This document shows, piece after piece, positions 56,266-64,000 of a stretch of DNA of 64,000 nucleotides (position 1 is its first letter; every line of letters begins with the position of its first letter). The notes below the pieces were generated by a model that was not told the DNA's origin, did not search any database, and saw only the letters and a list, made by a program, of their open reading frames with translations. This DNA is from Chryseolinea serpens (GTDB lineage Bacteria; Bacteroidota; Bacteroidia; Cytophagales; Cyclobacteriaceae), in the NCBI RefSeq assembly GCF_900129725.1, contig NZ_FQWQ01000002.1, positions 248,001 to 312,000 on the forward strand, read 5' to 3'. The translations under genes and the position numbers were made by a program.

Positions 56266-56459
56266 GCATTAAAATGTTTGCGCAAAAGACACAACCTGCT
56301 CTGAATCCATAAAGAGACAAGATACACATTGTATTAAAAATTTGCACATTCCTGTGAACCCTAGTCTATGCACATACCTTTGAAGGTGAGAGGGTATAAG
56401 TGACTGAGCCTGGCTTTAAGCCTAATGTTCGGAAACACAATGTGCTATATAATATCTTG

Positions 56460-56636
56460 AATACCCCGGACTTTAGTCCGGGGTACAGACACCTAATTTA
56501 TGACGGTCCGCCAACTGGCGGACTGACTTTCCCTCCATATGTACGCTGTCGCCCAATCATCGGCGTGGTCAGTCCGCCAGCTGGCGGACCGTGATGGGAC
56601 ATGGCTTATGTACCCCGGACTGAAGTCCGGGGTTAT
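56460..56636. repeat. Nested palindrome element of about 175 bp
   Basis: Four hairpins in mirror order: CCCCGGACTTTAGTCCGGGG (56464-56483), GTCCGCCAACTGGCGGAC (56506-56523), GTCCGCCAGCTGGCGGAC (56572-56589) and CCCCGGACTGAAGTCCGGGG (56613-56632). The outer pair and the inner pair are also complementary to each other, so the whole can fold as one cruciform. No open frame. Resembles REP/BIME or a small non-autonomous element. The surrounding 56266-56839 gap holds no gene. Confidence 0.85.
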
Positions 56637-56708
56637 TCATTTATGCACTGTCTCTTTGAAAGATGTGTGCATAGATTAGATCTGAACCGGGGCCACGAAG
56701 GAAATTCT

Positions 56709-56830
56709 TAACCGCCTCGCCTTCGCTAAAGCTTCGGCGAGTAAAGAGAGGCGCAAAGCCGGCGTCAAGGGAATTTCTCTGTGTCCTTTCTTTGCTTGCC
56801 CGCCGAAGCTTTAGCGAAGGAGGGCGGTTA
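56709..56830. repeat. Imperfect 38-bp inverted repeat after aldo/keto reductase gene
   Basis: TAACCGCCTCGCCTTCGCTA...(56709-56746) is mirrored by ...TTAGCGAAGGAGGGCGGTTA (56789-56830). The arms contain two copies of the dispersed GAAGCTTTAGCGAAGG motif seen also at 46917. Position just beyond the reductase stop allows a role as terminator. Confidence 0.75.
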
Positions 56831-56839
56831 AAAATGAAT

Positions 56840-57838
56840 TCATCGCATCCCCACCCAATGCGGGTACATCGGTTTCTGAGCGCTCACCGCATCGATGCGT
56901 GCCACCTGTTCTCCGGTGAGGTTCCATCCTACTGCGCCGAGATTTTCTAACAATTGCTCCTCATTGCGCGCACCCACCACGATGTTGCAAACGGTTTTCT
57001 TTTGGAGCAGCCAGTTGAGCGCCAGTTGAGGAATGCTCTTTCCGGTTTCGTCCGCCAACGCTTCCAGCACATCGGTCGTGTCGTAGAGCAGGGCATCGTC
57101 CACCCCAGGGCCACCGGCCGTTCCGCCGGATTTGATCCGTCCCTCTGGCAAAGGTTGTCCGCGCCGTATTTTTCCCGTGAGCCGGCCCCAACCCAACGGG
57201 CTCCAGACCATCAACCCGATCCCCTGGTCTTCGGCCAGCGGCTGCAACTCCCATTCGTAGTCGCGCCCGATGATCGAGTAGTAGCCCTGGTAAACGCTAT
57301 AGGCATGGAGATGGTGTTTCTCCGAAACCGACAGCGCCTTCATCAACTGCCACGCTGCGAAATTGGAACAGCCGATGTAGCGCACCTTTCCCGAACGCAC
57401 CAGGTCATCGAGCGCGCGGAGGGTTTCTTCCACCGGCGTGTGCGGGTCGAAGCCGTGTATAAAATAAAGATCGATAAAGTCCGTGCCGAGCCGCTTCAGG
57501 CTCGCGTCGGCTTCGCGGAGAATGTGGTATCGCGATGCTCCTGCGTCATTGGGGCCGTCGCCCATAGAGAATGTTGCCTTCGTGGAGATGATCGCCTGGT
57601 GACGTCTCCCTTTCAAAGCGGCGCCCAGGATCTCTTCTGACGCGCCCTGCGAATACACATTCGCTGTATCAAAAAAATTGAGTCCGTGCTCCAGGCTGAC
57701 ATCGATCAGCCGCGACGCCTCGCGCACATCGGTCTGTCCCCAGCGTTTAAAAAATTCTGTTGTTCCCCCAAACGTCGCCGTCCCTAAACTGAGCACCGGC
57801 ACGCGGAGTCCTGATTTTCCTAAGAATCGATATTCCAT
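56840..57838 (-). CDS. Aldo/keto reductase
   Basis: 332 residues of NADPH-dependent TIM-barrel oxidoreductase. MEYRFLGKSGLRVPVLSLGT opens the family fold, followed by FFDTANVYSQGASEEILGAA with the catalytic Asp/Tyr, Lys in IISTKATFSMG, and His in YFIHGFDPHTPVEET. The C-terminal NIVVGARNEEQLLENLGAV is the cofactor-binding segment. Start at 57838 rather than 57883 because the shorter form begins exactly at the conserved first strand. AraC regulator lies 74 bp upstream on the same strand and may control it. Confidence 0.93.
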   Translation of the reverse strand: MEYRFLGKSGLRVPVLSLGTATFGGTTEFFKRWGQTDVREASRLIDVSLEHGLNFFDTANVYSQGASEEILGAALKGRRHQAIISTKATFSMGDGPNDAGASRYHILREADASLKRLGTDFIDLYFIHGFDPHTPVEETLRALDDLVRSGKVRYIGCSNFAAWQLMKALSVSEKHHLHAYSVYQGYYSIIGRDYEWELQPLAEDQGIGLMVWSPLGWGRLTGKIRRGQPLPEGRIKSGGTAGGPGVDDALLYDTTDVLEALADETGKSIPQLALNWLLQKKTVCNIVVGARNEEQLLENLGAVGWNLTGEQVARIDAVSAQKPMYPHWVGMR

Positions 57839-57912
57839 CTGTTCATATATTTTGTGTACGACACAAAATTGAGACAGAACCAATCCATAAACACAGGACA
57901 GACTACGGATAC

Positions 57913-58860
57913 TCAGGCACTTTTCACCACGTCCGACGGCGCTTTCCCCGTCTGGCTTTTATAGAACCGCGCGAAATAGGAAGGATCTTCATACCCCAGC
58001 AGGTAAGCGATCTCACTCACGGTCTTATCCGAATGCATCAGGCACATGGTGGCTTGTTTGACCAACCTGATCCGGACCAGTTGCCCCGCCGAATGCCCCG
58101 TCAACGCGCGGACGGTGTCGTTCAGGTGATTTTGTGATACGCCGAGCGCCGCAGCATAATCGGACATTTTCCGGATGCGAATCATCTTCCCTTGCTGGAT
58201 GGGTTCGAAGTCGCGGCTGTACAGGTCGGTGAACGCCTCCAACAGCCGGAGCCCGGAGCGGTCGCGCGGCGCTTGCGAAGAGGTTTCGGATGGATATTCA
58301 GCATGGGCTTTGTGCACCAAAGCATGGAGACAACTGCGCAACACCTCATCGCTATGCGCACGGCGATGGGCATACTCACCTTCCATGAACCGGAACAGCG
58401 AAGCATATTGGCTTGCCTGTTCGTCGGAAAGATGAAGCACGGCCTGGCCGTCGATTTGGAAGAACGGCAGTCGTGACAAGAATTGTTTGTCGTTGCGGCC
58501 CGTGTTGAAGAAGTCGTCCGAAAAAGAAACGAAGTAGCCGCGGTGGTCGTCGCCAGTCCAGTCCCAGGAGCTGATCACGTTGGGCCCGACAAAGCAGAGC
58601 ATATTTTTGCGCAGGTCGTGTTCGTGAAGCCCCATCCGGTGCGTGCCCTCCCCTGCGATTACGAGGAACACTAAGTAAAAATCAAGACGATGTGCGTCGG
58701 CCCTGTTCTTCCAAATACACCGGTTGTGGATCTCAAAATGCTGTAGCGACGCCGCCGGACGCTCCAGTGGCTCATGGGCCGGCGGATGCTTGAAGTATAC
58801 GCTGCGATAGCAATCGCTTTTAAGCAGGGGGATGCGCGTGGTGGTTCTTTTTCCAGCCAT
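57913..58860 (-). CDS. AraC-family transcriptional regulator
   Basis: 315 residues. N-terminal cupin-like sensor (DAHRLDFYLVFLVIAGEGTH) and C-terminal double helix-turn-helix (MSDYAAALGVSQNHLNDTVR and VSEIAYLLGYEDPSYFARFY). The N-terminal part resembles the Bacteroidota group that begins with IPLLKSDCYRS-like segments. Start ATG at 58860 (MAGKRTT) is preferred; one further upstream (58908) is possible. Probably activates the aldo/keto reductase gene that follows. Confidence 0.9.
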   Translation of the reverse strand: MAGKRTTTRIPLLKSDCYRSVYFKHPPAHEPLERPAASLQHFEIHNRCIWKNRADAHRLDFYLVFLVIAGEGTHRMGLHEHDLRKNMLCFVGPNVISSWDWTGDDHRGYFVSFSDDFFNTGRNDKQFLSRLPFFQIDGQAVLHLSDEQASQYASLFRFMEGEYAHRRAHSDEVLRSCLHALVHKAHAEYPSETSSQAPRDRSGLRLLEAFTDLYSRDFEPIQQGKMIRIRKMSDYAAALGVSQNHLNDTVRALTGHSAGQLVRIRLVKQATMCLMHSDKTVSEIAYLLGYEDPSYFARFYKSQTGKAPSDVVKSA

Positions 58861-59032
58861 AAAAAAGGGTTGATGCGGTAGAACCTTGAAAACGGCTCGC
58901 CATTTCATTTAGTTCCTTTTGGGTCAAGACCGATCGCTAACGGAATTTAGAGATCAGCGCCAAAACTATTTTCCATTTCCACACATCCTTTGGGTGATCG
59001 TTTGCATTATAAATACAGTATAACATCCAACC

Positions 59033-60925
59033 ATGAGAGTATTTGTAGCCACTGCTGTGTTGATCTTCCTAAAGTCACTCACCGCACCGGTACACGCACA
59101 ACCCTATCAGGCAGGTTTTAAAATCATTAGCACATATGATTCAAGCAGGCTTTACAAGCCGGATTCCCGGTTATCGGACAAACTGCATTTCAGGCCAATG
59201 GATATCGACCTGTGGTATCCCGCCGAGATTGTCTCCTCAGACACCATCGCGTCCTTTTCGGATCTGGTACACTTATTTGAGATCAGAAGCAATTTTTATG
59301 ACGACACCAAGCGTTATGACGGATTGACGGACGAGCTGCTCCAATACATTTGTGCGGGCTTAAATTGCAAGGACTACCACGCTCTGAAAAAAATAAAAAC
59401 CAATAGCTATTGGAATGCAAAACCGATAGCACGATCATTCCCGTTAATCCTTTATTTGGCCGGATTCAATGGAATGAGCTATGAGAACTATCTGTTGTTT
59501 GAGGCGCTGGCAAAGAACGGCTTCGTTGTGGCATCGATCAGTTCAATCGGTGCCTACCCCGGTAACATGACCATGGATTCTTTGGGCGTCTATGAACAAA
59601 TAGGCGATGCAAACTTTGTCATAGATCACCTCAGAAAAAGGCATACCCTATCCAACGAAATTGGGTTGATCGGATATAGTTGGGGTGGCCTGGCTTCAGC
59701 CATTATGGCGATGACCGAACCCGGCAAGATCAAAGCGGTTGTTTCGCTGGATGGGTCTGAGCAATTTATGTATGGCAACCCGGAAGAAGATGAAAAGCTT
59801 ACGCGCATACGCGAAGGGACCTTCTTTAAACCGGAAGCCATTCGCTCTTCCTTTCTTTACCTGGATAGCGACATCGCCGAAGGCGATGATTCCCCTGATT
59901 CGATCTACAATATCTCCGATCATATTTCAGGTGACAAAATCTATCTGAAGATAAAGCATTCAAAACACGAAGATTTTTCCAGCTTAAGTGTCATGGCTTC
60001 GGAAGATCGGATCCTCGCACCCTATGATGTCATCCAAGTCTTGACCGTTGATTATATGCTCGACAAACTTCAAGGCAGCCAAATTTTTTATGAGAAAATC
60101 CCCACTGAAAAAGTGACCAGACATTTCTCACCTCCTCCCGCAGGCAAAGATTCGAGGGCGGTAGACAAAATGCTACTGAAAGGGACTATCCGGGATCAAA
60201 CTACTAATTTGCCATTACCTTACGTAAACATCGGAATTCTCAACAAAGACAAAGGCACAACCTCTAATCTCAAAGGAGAATTTCAACTACCCCTGGTTGA
60301 TTCCAACCTTCACGATACGCTTAGAATTTCGATGGTCGGGTATGAACCCAGAGACTTCTATCTGAAAGACGTTTTTAAAATACAAAAACAGTTAAAGGTT
60401 CATTTGAAAGAAAAAACAATTGAATTAAAAGAGGTCGGAATCACTGACAAAAAACTTGTCACAAGGATACTGGGCAACAAAACCGACTCTAAATTCTTTG
60501 GTGGCAAGTTTGCATCGGGCGATCTGGGGAGTGAGCTTGCCATACGGATAAAGATCAAAAACACACCAACGTATCTCGAAAACTTTAGCTTTACTATATC
60601 TTACAACACCGCCGACACCGCTACATTCAGAGTAAACATCTATAACGTAAAAAATGGACTCCCCTTCGAAAATATTCTGACACACAATATTATCGCAACG
60701 GTAAATAACCGAACGGGCAAGATCGACATTGATTTATCCGCTTATAACGTCACCGTGAGCGAAGATGTTTTTATTGGATTGCAATGGTTAGAAGGGAGTC
60801 ATAGCTCAGGGGTGACATTTTCGGCGGGTTTTACCAACCATAAAACCTATTATCGAAAAGCAAGCCAGGCCCGGTGGAAGAAATACCCTATGGGCGTTGG
60901 GTTCAATGTTACTGCAAAATATTGA
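59033..60925 (+). CDS. Secreted alpha/beta hydrolase fused to CarboxypepD_reg-like domain
   Basis: 630 residues. Signal peptide to HAQ (about 23). The alpha/beta-hydrolase (about 30-370) has nucleophile Ser216 in GYSWGG and acid DLWYPAE-type opening strands as in dienelactone/platelet-activating-factor acetylhydrolase-like enzymes. From about 385 a carboxypeptidase-regulatory-like domain follows (GTIRDQTTNLPLPYVNIGIL, GEFQLPLVDS) and then a third beta domain (RIKIKNTPTYLENFSFTIS, VFIGLQWLEG). That last pair is normally found in Bacteroidota surface proteins, so this is a fusion. The 3' end abuts a truncated cupin fragment. Substrate unknown. Confidence 0.85.
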   Translation: MRVFVATAVLIFLKSLTAPVHAQPYQAGFKIISTYDSSRLYKPDSRLSDKLHFRPMDIDLWYPAEIVSSDTIASFSDLVHLFEIRSNFYDDTKRYDGLTDELLQYICAGLNCKDYHALKKIKTNSYWNAKPIARSFPLILYLAGFNGMSYENYLLFEALAKNGFVVASISSIGAYPGNMTMDSLGVYEQIGDANFVIDHLRKRHTLSNEIGLIGYSWGGLASAIMAMTEPGKIKAVVSLDGSEQFMYGNPEEDEKLTRIREGTFFKPEAIRSSFLYLDSDIAEGDDSPDSIYNISDHISGDKIYLKIKHSKHEDFSSLSVMASEDRILAPYDVIQVLTVDYMLDKLQGSQIFYEKIPTEKVTRHFSPPPAGKDSRAVDKMLLKGTIRDQTTNLPLPYVNIGILNKDKGTTSNLKGEFQLPLVDSNLHDTLRISMVGYEPRDFYLKDVFKIQKQLKVHLKEKTIELKEVGITDKKLVTRILGNKTDSKFFGGKFASGDLGSELAIRIKIKNTPTYLENFSFTISYNTADTATFRVNIYNVKNGLPFENILTHNIIATVNNRTGKIDIDLSAYNVTVSEDVFIGLQWLEGSHSSGVTFSAGFTNHKTYYRKASQARWKKYPMGVGFNVTAKY

Positions 60926-61127
60926 AAAGCGGCGACGCGATTTTCTTACCACGCACGATTCCCCATACCTGGAAAGTAGTTGGAACAAGCAATGCCCAAA
61001 GTTCATTTGGACATCTTTCCAGCGGGACTTGAAAATATTCGAAGAGCTTGGTAAACTTTCAACAGAGCCTCCGGACCCTCTAACCGTTGCTGCTATCTGT
61101 GGACGTTATAAAGTCAAATTTGTGTAA
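60926..61127 (+). pseudogene. Frameshifted C-terminal remnant of a cupin gene
   Basis: Directly after the hydrolase stop, one frame reads SGDAIFLPRTIPHTWKVVGT, the second motif of a cupin. About 24 codons on, near 61000, the reading moves to another frame as PKFIWTSFQRDLKIFEELGK and ends PPDPLTVAAICGRYKVKFV, a typical cupin C-terminal helix and tail. No N-terminal half exists, because the upstream base pairs belong to the hydrolase. It is therefore a truncated, frameshifted relic. The join at 60926 looks like an old recombination point. Confidence 0.7.
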
Positions 61128-61247
61128 AGGCTGTTGCGCATTGTTTTTATTAAGTTCTCTTCAAGAAGAGACGATCGCGCTTGTCCTTAGATGCAAGACA
61201 AAGATCGCCACAGCATTAGGACAGCAGTAACCAGAAAAGTATAATAA

Positions 61248-62120
61248 TCAAAGATGCATCGCCCGGATCGCTTTGGGGATTTGGCCCGTTTTCTTTTTAA
61301 AGAAGTTATTGAAGTAGGTGGGGTATTCAAAGCCGAGGGCATAAGCGATCTCCGTCACGCTCCAATCGGTATGTTGCAGGAGTGCTTTCGCTTCGCTGAT
61401 GATTCTATCGGCAATGTGGGCCGTGGTGGGTTTGCCGGTCACTTCTTTTACCGAACTATTTAAGTGGTTCACGTGAACGGCCAAATTTTGTGCGAAATCC
61501 TGGGCCGTTTTTAATTGGAGAGGGCGTTCGGTGCTTTCGATGGGGAACTGCCGTTCCAGGAGTTCGAGAAACACGGAGGTAATTCGCTGCGCTGCATTTT
61601 TTTCGCCAGCAACATTTTCTGAAGGTTGCATTTTCAAGGCCTCGTGAATAATCAAGTTGATATAGTTGCGTATCAGCTCGTCTTTATAGGCATAGGTAGA
61701 ATCCTGATCGACGATCATCTTTTGAAAGATGGCCGCGATCGTGCCTTTTTGCTTTTTATCCAGTTTCAAAATGGGTGTGCCCCCAATTTTGAACAAGGGT
61801 GATTGCAGCAGGCTTTCGGAACGCTCGCTCAACTTTAAAAAATCTTCCGTAAAAAGGCAGGCGTAGCCGTCCGGCGTCGGCTTGACGATCTCACAGGAAT
61901 AAGGGATACGCGGGTTTCCAAAAAATAGAATGGGTTCGTCCGTTTCAAAACTTCTGTCGGCATAGTGAAAGACAAACTTTCCGGAAGTCAAACTGATTTT
62001 ATAAAAGTCTTTACGACTATAGTTGTGGCCCGCGGCCTTGCTGTCGACTTCATAGGCCTTAAATCCCTTTAGCTTTAACTCAGCATTGAAATCTGAAACC
62101 GCAGAAGCATTGTTTTTCAT
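61248..62120 (-). CDS. AraC-family transcriptional regulator
   Basis: 290 residues. The N-terminal half is a sensor of the AraC_binding type (KISLTSGKFVFHYADRSFET), and the C-terminal helix-turn-helix pair covers FAQNLAVHVNHLNSSVKEVT and VTEIAYALGFEYPTYFNNFF. Belongs to the Bacteroidota AraC group that controls neighbouring oxidoreductases. Divergent from the SDR gene at 62358 with a 237-bp gap that should contain its operator. Confidence 0.9.
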   Translation of the reverse strand: MKNNASAVSDFNAELKLKGFKAYEVDSKAAGHNYSRKDFYKISLTSGKFVFHYADRSFETDEPILFFGNPRIPYSCEIVKPTPDGYACLFTEDFLKLSERSESLLQSPLFKIGGTPILKLDKKQKGTIAAIFQKMIVDQDSTYAYKDELIRNYINLIIHEALKMQPSENVAGEKNAAQRITSVFLELLERQFPIESTERPLQLKTAQDFAQNLAVHVNHLNSSVKEVTGKPTTAHIADRIISEAKALLQHTDWSVTEIAYALGFEYPTYFNNFFKKKTGQIPKAIRAMHL

Positions 62121-62357
62121 ACCATAAAATTAATAAAATCAAAGGGGCATCCAACCATGTCTTATAGGGGTAGTCACGGCATGGCCAGAACTTCCAATAT
62201 GAACGTTTGGCCGTCCAGCCCGGTTGGCATAACAGCGGTCAATCTTTGAAATTCTTACTTTTTACTTTGATAATCATTATTCCTCCGCCGCCTTCGGGAA
62301 TACCTTTGTAGCATCAATCGCACGAACTGAATCAGTTTATGCACAACACAAAAAGTC

Positions 62358-63221
62358 ATGAAACATAATAAGGAGGGAAAGGTTTGGTTTATCACCGGCG
62401 CTGGCCGTGGAATGGGTCTGAACATTGCCAAGGCTGCGTTGGCTGCGGGACATAAAGTAGTTGCGACCGGACGCAACCCTGAGCAGACAACCAAGGCCAT
62501 TGGAAAGACTGAAAACCTGCTCGTGGTTAAGCTCGATGTTACAAATCCTGCCGATGCCGCACTGGCCGTGAAGTCGGCCATTGATCGCTTTGGTGCCATA
62601 GATGTGCTGGTGAACAACGCCGGTAATTTCTATGCCGGGTTCTTTGAGGAGTTGTCCATGGAGCAGATCCAATCTCAACTCAATACAAACCTTTTCGGAC
62701 AGATGATCGTTGCGCGCGCCGTGCTTCCTCAAATGCGCCAGCAACAATCCGGTCACATCATCGCAATTTCCTCTACGGCTGGCCTCGTGGGATACGAATA
62801 CTGCACGGCCTATGCCGCTTCAAAATTTGCTGTGGAGGGATGGATGGATTCCCTACGCATCGAGCTGGCACCCTTCGGCATAAAAACTACGATCGTCAAT
62901 CCAGGATTTTTTCGCACAGGGCTCCTTGAACCTGGCTCCACCCTCTGGCCGGAAGGCGCTATTGATGACTATCGCGAGCGCAATGCCACACTTCGTCCGT
63001 TCTGGGAAAGCATGAATGGAAAACAAGGCGGTGATCCTGAAAAGCTTGCGAAGGCACTCGTCACCGTTGCCGATCAGCAAGAGCCACCCTTGCGCTGGTT
63101 CGCGGGAGCTGATGCTCTTGCAGAAGGCGAGCGGAAGGCGAACGAATTGCTGGACCAAACAAAATCCAATCGTGAACTTTCAAGTTCACTTGCCGTCGAG
63201 GATGCGCCCGTATCGGCATAA
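62358..63221 (+). CDS. Short-chain dehydrogenase/reductase
   Basis: 287 residues. Classical SDR with the NAD(P) motif TGAGRGMG (about 14-21), NNAG, catalytic Ser in SSTAG and YAASK (Tyr-x-x-x-Lys). The first beta-strand end VVATGRNPEQT carries Arg rather than Asp, which suggests NADPH. The C-terminal extension beyond 240 is common in the oxidoreductase group near AraC regulators. Likely target of the divergent AraC protein. Substrate unknown. Confidence 0.93.
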   Translation: MKHNKEGKVWFITGAGRGMGLNIAKAALAAGHKVVATGRNPEQTTKAIGKTENLLVVKLDVTNPADAALAVKSAIDRFGAIDVLVNNAGNFYAGFFEELSMEQIQSQLNTNLFGQMIVARAVLPQMRQQQSGHIIAISSTAGLVGYEYCTAYAASKFAVEGWMDSLRIELAPFGIKTTIVNPGFFRTGLLEPGSTLWPEGAIDDYRERNATLRPFWESMNGKQGGDPEKLAKALVTVADQQEPPLRWFAGADALAEGERKANELLDQTKSNRELSSSLAVEDAPVSA

Positions 63222-63262
63222 GGTGCAAAATGAAATTATTTCCTGGCGGAATCAACATAAAA

Positions 63263-63295
63263 AAAAGCCATCAGATCATATATTTGATGGCTTTT
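63263..63295. terminator. Hairpin, likely terminator; copy 2 of the hairpin repeat
   Basis: AAAAGCCATCA pairs with TGATGGCTTTT over 11 bp, loop 11. On the plus strand only four T follow; on the minus strand a T8 run follows. It lies 42 bp after the SDR stop. The motif matches 31602-31634 at 27 of 33 positions. Confidence 0.6.
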
Positions 63296-63386
63296 GGCAT
63301 GTTATGGCACAACGAATTGCCTATCTAATAAATTGAATTGCCAACGAGAGAAAAATGACAAGACAACTCCAAGTAAATTAATTCAG

Positions 63387-64000
63387 ATGGCAAGAATATT
63401 CATCACCGGTTCAGCCGATGGGCTTGGTCAAATGGCGGCAGCGTTACTCATCAGTCAAGGACACCAGGTAGTCCTGCATGCACGCAATGCCGGGCGCGGG
63501 CGGCAAGCGCTGCTTGACGTGCCGGGTGCGGAAAATGTTTTGACGGCCGACTTATCCAATATTGAAGAAACAAAACAATTAGCGGCCGATGTAAATGCCC
63601 TGGGCTCTTTTGATGCCATTATCCACAACGCCGGTGTCTATCAGGTGTCGGGCAAACTGATCTTTTCAGTGAACACACTCGCCCCGTACATACTGACCGC
63701 CCTCATTCAAACGCCAAAGCGCTTGATCTACCTCACCTCCGGGATGCATTTGTCGGGCCACCCAAATCTGAATTTCAACTCGGGCGGCATAAGCTATTCC
63801 GATTCCAAACTCTATGTGCTAATGTTGTCCATGGCCGTGGCGCGTAAATGGCCGGAGATCTATTCCAACGCGGTTGACCCAGGCTGGGTGCCTACAAAGA
63901 TGGGTGGCGCAGGCGCCCCGGACAATCTTGAGAAAGGCTTCGAGACACAGGCATGGCTCGCGGTGAGCAATGATGAGAAAGCAAAAGTAACTGGCCGGTA
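63387..64000 (+). CDS. Short-chain dehydrogenase/reductase (3' end cut by window)
   Basis: 204 visible residues, open to the window edge. It begins MARIFITGSADGLGQMAAAL with the glycine-rich cofactor loop TGSADGLG, then HNAGVY for NNAG and YSDSK for YxxxK (Tyr-Ser-Asp-Ser-Lys) with the catalytic Ser in LTSGMH. It differs from the preceding SDR in its short size and divergent motifs, resembling the reduced SDR group that lacks the extended lid. It follows the previous SDR gene by 165 bp and the hairpin at 63263, so it may be a separate transcript. Confidence 0.87.
   Translation, partial: MARIFITGSADGLGQMAAALLISQGHQVVLHARNAGRGRQALLDVPGAENVLTADLSNIEETKQLAADVNALGSFDAIIHNAGVYQVSGKLIFSVNTLAPYILTALIQTPKRLIYLTSGMHLSGHPNLNFNSGGISYSDSKLYVLMLSMAVARKWPEIYSNAVDPGWVPTKMGGAGAPDNLEKGFETQAWLAVSNDEKAKVTGR

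Noticed and set aside
56460-56636. tRNA or structured RNA gene
   Set aside because: The fold consists of self-complementary hairpins without a cloverleaf, anticodon arm or CCA end.

Overview
The window looks like a chromosomal segment of a Bacteroidota bacterium, probably of the Cytophagales (Chryseolinea/Ohtaekwangia-like). The lineage is inferred from gene content: a SusC/SusD pair with a FecR anti-sigma factor and an ECF sigma factor, three more TonB-receptor-type genes or domains, two proteins with type IX secretion (T9SS) C-terminal domains, two LytS/LytTR two-component pairs, DUF4302 lipoproteins, and starts without strong Shine-Dalgarno sequences. No phage, CRISPR array, transposase, rRNA or tRNA gene was recognised.

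Layout. 1-4055 (minus): a large hybrid histidine kinase followed by a CheR methyltransferase cut by the window edge. 4362-14989: two paralogous MarR-like regulators, each divergent from a small metabolic or transport unit (membrane protein plus epoxide-hydrolase-like enzyme; TonB receptor plus small secreted protein), an MscS-type channel, and a class V aminotransferase/DUF4395 operon. 15333-17164: LytS/LytTR pair whose kinase carries a heptapeptide repeat insertion. 17784-31468 (minus): a nutrient-uptake locus read FecR, SusC, SusD, zinc metallopeptidase lipoprotein, two DUF4302 lipoproteins, a small lipoprotein, then a T9SS-secreted beta-propeller/MBG protein. The likely ECF sigma gene lies at the far end, behind a hairpin. 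31824-38772: cupin, haem-type membrane protein, lipocalin-like protein, a second LytS/LytTR pair, the selenium pair mnmH-selD, and an MBL-fold hydrolase. 38972-48975: a multidomain secreted sugar dehydrogenase, a nonsense-disrupted small gene, an MBL hydrolase, a VOC protein, an FtsX-type permease, a frameshifted hypothetical gene and a cupin. 49051-56265 (minus): a four-gene extracytoplasmic redox operon (dihaem c-type lipoprotein, cytochrome c peroxidase, beta-helix/cytochrome c fusion, TonB receptor) next to a membrane-bound LytTR regulator. 56400-56830: two complex inverted-repeat elements. 56840-64000: aldo/keto reductase with AraC regulator, a hydrolase/CarboxypepD fusion followed by a cupin remnant, another AraC regulator, and two SDR oxidoreductases, the last cut by the window edge.

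How the genes work together. The SusCD locus and the cytochrome/TonB locus are the two coherent multi-gene systems. The first appears to bind, cut and import an unknown (perhaps peptide or glycan) substrate under sigma/anti-sigma cell-surface signalling. The second links five CxxCH haem sites to an outer-membrane receptor and is the best candidate for an under-described system. The remainder is mainly regulators paired with single enzymes. Three genes carry clear disruptions (42188-42598, 46992-48099, 60926-61127).
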